Source: Bacteroidales bacterium (GTDB taxonomy: Bacteria > Bacteroidota > Bacteroidia > Bacteroidales > JAGOPY01). From it: DNA of 44,311 bases. The position numbers and the translations under genes were made by a program. The stretch is taken from NCBI GenBank assembly GCA_023229505.1, contig JALNZD010000033.1, forward strand, positions 1 through 44,311, written 5' to 3'. Each line of letters opens with the position of its first letter. Position 1 is the stretch's first letter. Under the pieces are notes generated by a model. It saw only the letters and a program-made list of their open reading frames with translations. It ran no database searches and was not told the origin of the DNA. Below, in pieces: positions 42,339-44,311 of this stretch.

Positions 42339-43202
42339 ATGCACAATCAATTATCAAATAATCATACAGGTGAACTGGCTGAGGTGTTCCGCGATGTTTC
42401 ATCACACCTGCTTGTCTCCGGCATCATTCGTGACCAACTGACCACCAATTTAGATGTCAGGGAAGAGGCATTGAAGGGGCTTGACTTTACGGGTTTCACC
42501 AGGATCCTCGATATAGGATGCGGTTTTGGTTTTTTTACTGGCGGACTGGCCGGAAGGCTAAGCCGGAAAGCTGAAGTAACCGGTATCGACCTGCATGAAA
42601 AATACAGGAAATATTACCTTGCGACAGCGGAAAAGGCCGGGATTAAAGGTAAATTCATCTCTGAAGATATTTCCATCATTAACGACTTCAATGAAAGAAC
42701 CTACGATCTGATCCTTTGCAGTTATGCCCTTTATTTCTTTCCAGAGCATATCCATCACATTTCCAGGATTCTGAAAGACCATGGGCTGCTCGTTGTCATT
42801 ACACATTCCTGCCCTCATATGAAGGAGCTTACTTATCTTGTCAAAGAAATCCTGGCTTCTGAGAATTTTTCATACGATAGCCTGCTTCCTTATGAAATGC
42901 TGATCAACCGGTTTTGCGATTATAACGGTAATGATGTGCTTTCCCCTTTCTTCAGGATTGTAAGACGTAAAGAATTCCGCAGCGAAATATTATTCGACCG
43001 TTCGGATTTCGGCAAATTTGTCGAATATTTCCGTTTTAAGATACCATTTTTCATTCCTTCCGGGAAAGGTAATGAGAAAAAACTTACCGATAAAATATTG
43101 AATACGGTTAAAAACCTGGTCGACCTGGAAGGATGCTTCCATATCACAAAGGATGATACCATATTTGTCTGTTCCAAGCCGTTGAATATAAATAAAGAAT
43201 GA
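42339..43202 (+). CDS. Class I SAM-dependent methyltransferase
   Basis: 287 residues. Motif I is RILDIGCGFGFFTGGLAG (about 53-70), the acidic loop is VTGIDLHEKYRKYYLATAE, and the post-motif segment is DLILCSYALYFFPEHIHHIS. Length and order suit a small-molecule or lipid methyltransferase of the UbiE/ArsM general type; the substrate is unknown. Its stop overlaps the start of the Nudix gene (ATGA), so the two are translated together. Possibly they act in one modification or clean-up pathway. Confidence 0.88.
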   Translation: MHNQLSNNHTGELAEVFRDVSSHLLVSGIIRDQLTTNLDVREEALKGLDFTGFTRILDIGCGFGFFTGGLAGRLSRKAEVTGIDLHEKYRKYYLATAEKAGIKGKFISEDISIINDFNERTYDLILCSYALYFFPEHIHHISRILKDHGLLVVITHSCPHMKELTYLVKEILASENFSYDSLLPYEMLINRFCDYNGNDVLSPFFRIVRRKEFRSEILFDRSDFGKFVEYFRFKIPFFIPSGKGNEKKLTDKILNTVKNLVDLEGCFHITKDDTIFVCSKPLNINKE

Positions 43203-44194
43203 AACCTGCCAAACGGAAATTTTGCCCCTATTGCGGCCAGCATTTGAAGATCAGGCCTGAAGGTGAAGTACTCAGGGATTATTGTGAGCATTGTAAAAAA
43301 TTCTTTTATGATAATCCTTTGCCGGTTGTCTCTTCTATTGTCGTTAATGACCGGAATGTGCTGCTCGTAAAAAGAAAACATGATCCCAATAAAGGGGAAT
43401 GGTGCCTGCCCATGGGTTTCGCTGAAACCGGCGAGAGTATCGAAGCTGCCGCCCTGAGAGAACTTCTGGAAGAAACCGGAATACATGGCAAAATTATCGA
43501 CCTGACAGATGTGGTTTCCGGCTATAGTAAAATGTACGGCGACCTGATTTTTATCACATTTGAGGCCGAGCAGATAGGCGGGAATATTGCCCCGGGAGAT
43601 GATGCGGTAGAGGTCGGGTTTTTCCCGTTCAATAAAATGCCTGAATTGGCATTTGCATCAAATACAAGAGCAATCTCGGCTTATTTACGCTCAAAACAAG
43701 AGTACTGGGCCATTATCGATTCATTTTCCAGGTCAGCCGGGTTTGCTGGGGCCAAAGGAGAAGATTATCTCTCCGACAAACTGCTCAGGCTCATTGAGAA
43801 AAATGCCGAAACCATCGGCCGGCAATGGCTTGCCGATGTAAAAAGCAACAAGACCACTCCCACTTATGGTAATTCTGATGAAAACAGGACCTATGAGAGG
43901 TTTATGAAAGTCATCGGGCAGTTCAGCAAATGGCTCGGGGGTACCTATGGCGACCAGGAGATCAGGGACTATTACAGGAACCTTGGAAAACTAAGAAAGG
44001 AGGAAGGCTTCAAGCTAAGCGAAGTGCTTAGCGCACTAAGCCTCATCAGAAAGCATATATGGGAATTTGCTTTATCACACCAGGTCTGGACAAAGACTAT
44101 AGATATCTATATGTCCCTCGAATTGGAAAGAAGGATGGTTCTATTCTTTGACCGGGCTTCTTTTTATGTCACAAAGGGTTATGAAGAAGAATAA
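43199..44194 (+). CDS. Nudix hydrolase with zinc ribbon and C-terminal helical (RsbRD-like) domain
   Basis: 331 residues. An N-terminal zinc ribbon has CPYCG and, further on, CEHCKKFF. The Nudix box GFAETGESIEAAALRELLEETG (given by its ends; from about residue 79) contains the full G-x5-E-x7-RE-x2-EE-x-G set. The C-terminal 150 residues (IEKNAETIGRQWLADV, YERFMKVIGQFSKWL, LSALSLIRKHIWEFA) look like the helical N-terminal domain of RsbRD/stressosome proteins. That combination is unusual: a pyrophosphohydrolase of the NudC-like type joined to a possible sensor or partner-binding module. It is translationally coupled to the methyltransferase. Confidence 0.87.
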   Translation: MKPAKRKFCPYCGQHLKIRPEGEVLRDYCEHCKKFFYDNPLPVVSSIVVNDRNVLLVKRKHDPNKGEWCLPMGFAETGESIEAAALRELLEETGIHGKIIDLTDVVSGYSKMYGDLIFITFEAEQIGGNIAPGDDAVEVGFFPFNKMPELAFASNTRAISAYLRSKQEYWAIIDSFSRSAGFAGAKGEDYLSDKLLRLIEKNAETIGRQWLADVKSNKTTPTYGNSDENRTYERFMKVIGQFSKWLGGTYGDQEIRDYYRNLGKLRKEEGFKLSEVLSALSLIRKHIWEFALSHQVWTKTIDIYMSLELERRMVLFFDRASFYVTKGYEEE

Positions 44195-44214
44195 GATCCC
44201 GGGAAATGAAGGAT

Positions 44215-44245
44215 GATGTTAGCTTCCCCGAAGTTCGGCCATTCA
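44215..44245. repeat. Repeat A arm after the Nudix gene
   Basis: GATGTTAGCTTCCCCGAAGT and TCGGCCATTCATCC match the left arm seen at 16073-16100; the rest of the unit, if present, is beyond what I can identify before the window end. Confidence 0.6.
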
Positions 44246-44311
44246 TCCTCCTAATAATCATTTATATACTTTCTTCTTTTTCTTCATTATATCGATACAC
44301 GAGGGGACTTC

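Overview
The window looks like a chromosome of an AT-rich, environmental member of the Bacteroidota, probably Bacteroidales-like; I cannot name a genus. Several things point there. There are type IX secretion (Por-type) C-terminal sorting tails at 34045-35442 and 30325-30468. Promoters of the Bacteroidota form TTTG...TAnnTTTG lie before several genes. The ORF6N, mobile-mystery-A, DUF559 and RHS families are present. Most genes lack clear Shine-Dalgarno sites.

Layout. (1) 1-8.2 kb is a mobile or integrated element, read almost entirely leftward. It holds the first 20 codons of an IS630-like transposase, a radC-like gene whose 3' end the IS has cut off, a large serine recombinase with a small overlapping upstream ORF, a lipoprotein, a HhH-GPD-like protein, a Toprim/DUF3987 primase-helicase-like protein and a stand-alone FtsH-type (M41) peptidase. 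Its intergenic spaces contain large nested inverted repeats. (2) 8.2-16.0 kb is a defence-island-like block. It has an 80-aa ORF followed by an 825-aa GHKL (MORC/Hsp90-like) ATPase, a SPPY-type DNA methyltransferase converging on it with a 15-bp tail overlap, a DUF4935 PIN nuclease, and a secreted or membrane protein with phenylalanine-rich pentapeptide-like repeats. (3) 16.5-19.1 kb is a complete IS21-family element with a 5-bp target duplication. (4) 19.1-20.4 kb is a DUF6448-hemerythrin operon with a CRP/FNR-type dyad placed near -41.5.

(5) 20.4-26.5 kb is a repeat-rich patchwork. Two almost identical DUF559 nuclease genes, each bracketed by about 42-bp inverted repeats that are themselves REP-like hairpins, sit at the same junction of a 114-115-bp repeat unit. 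A unit junction without the cassette is also present, so filled and empty sites can be compared. Between them lie a degenerate serine hydrolase, a VapBC-like pair and a possible PD-(D/E)XK protein. (6) 26.5-36.4 kb holds a TIR protein and many gene remnants: a headless P5C dehydrogenase, two decayed recombinases, a signal peptide joined to a T9SS tail, and a mobile-mystery-B gene cut to 23 codons. It also has two ORF6N genes, an RHS tip with a candidate membrane immunity protein, and an FG-GAP/T9SS protein. (7) 36.6-44.2 kb looks more chromosomal: aldo/keto reductase, a broken M16 peptidase, a DUF4143 ATPase, and a methyltransferase-Nudix operon.

A palindromic repeat family (core like TTTAGATAATAGCCAACTTC followed by GGGGAGC) occurs after many genes from about 12.9 kb to the right edge, often with a terminator hairpin. 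The strongest candidates for something undescribed are the DUF559/inverted-repeat cassette with its modular repeats, the GHKL ATPase-methyltransferase pair, and the structured noncoding elements around the primase.
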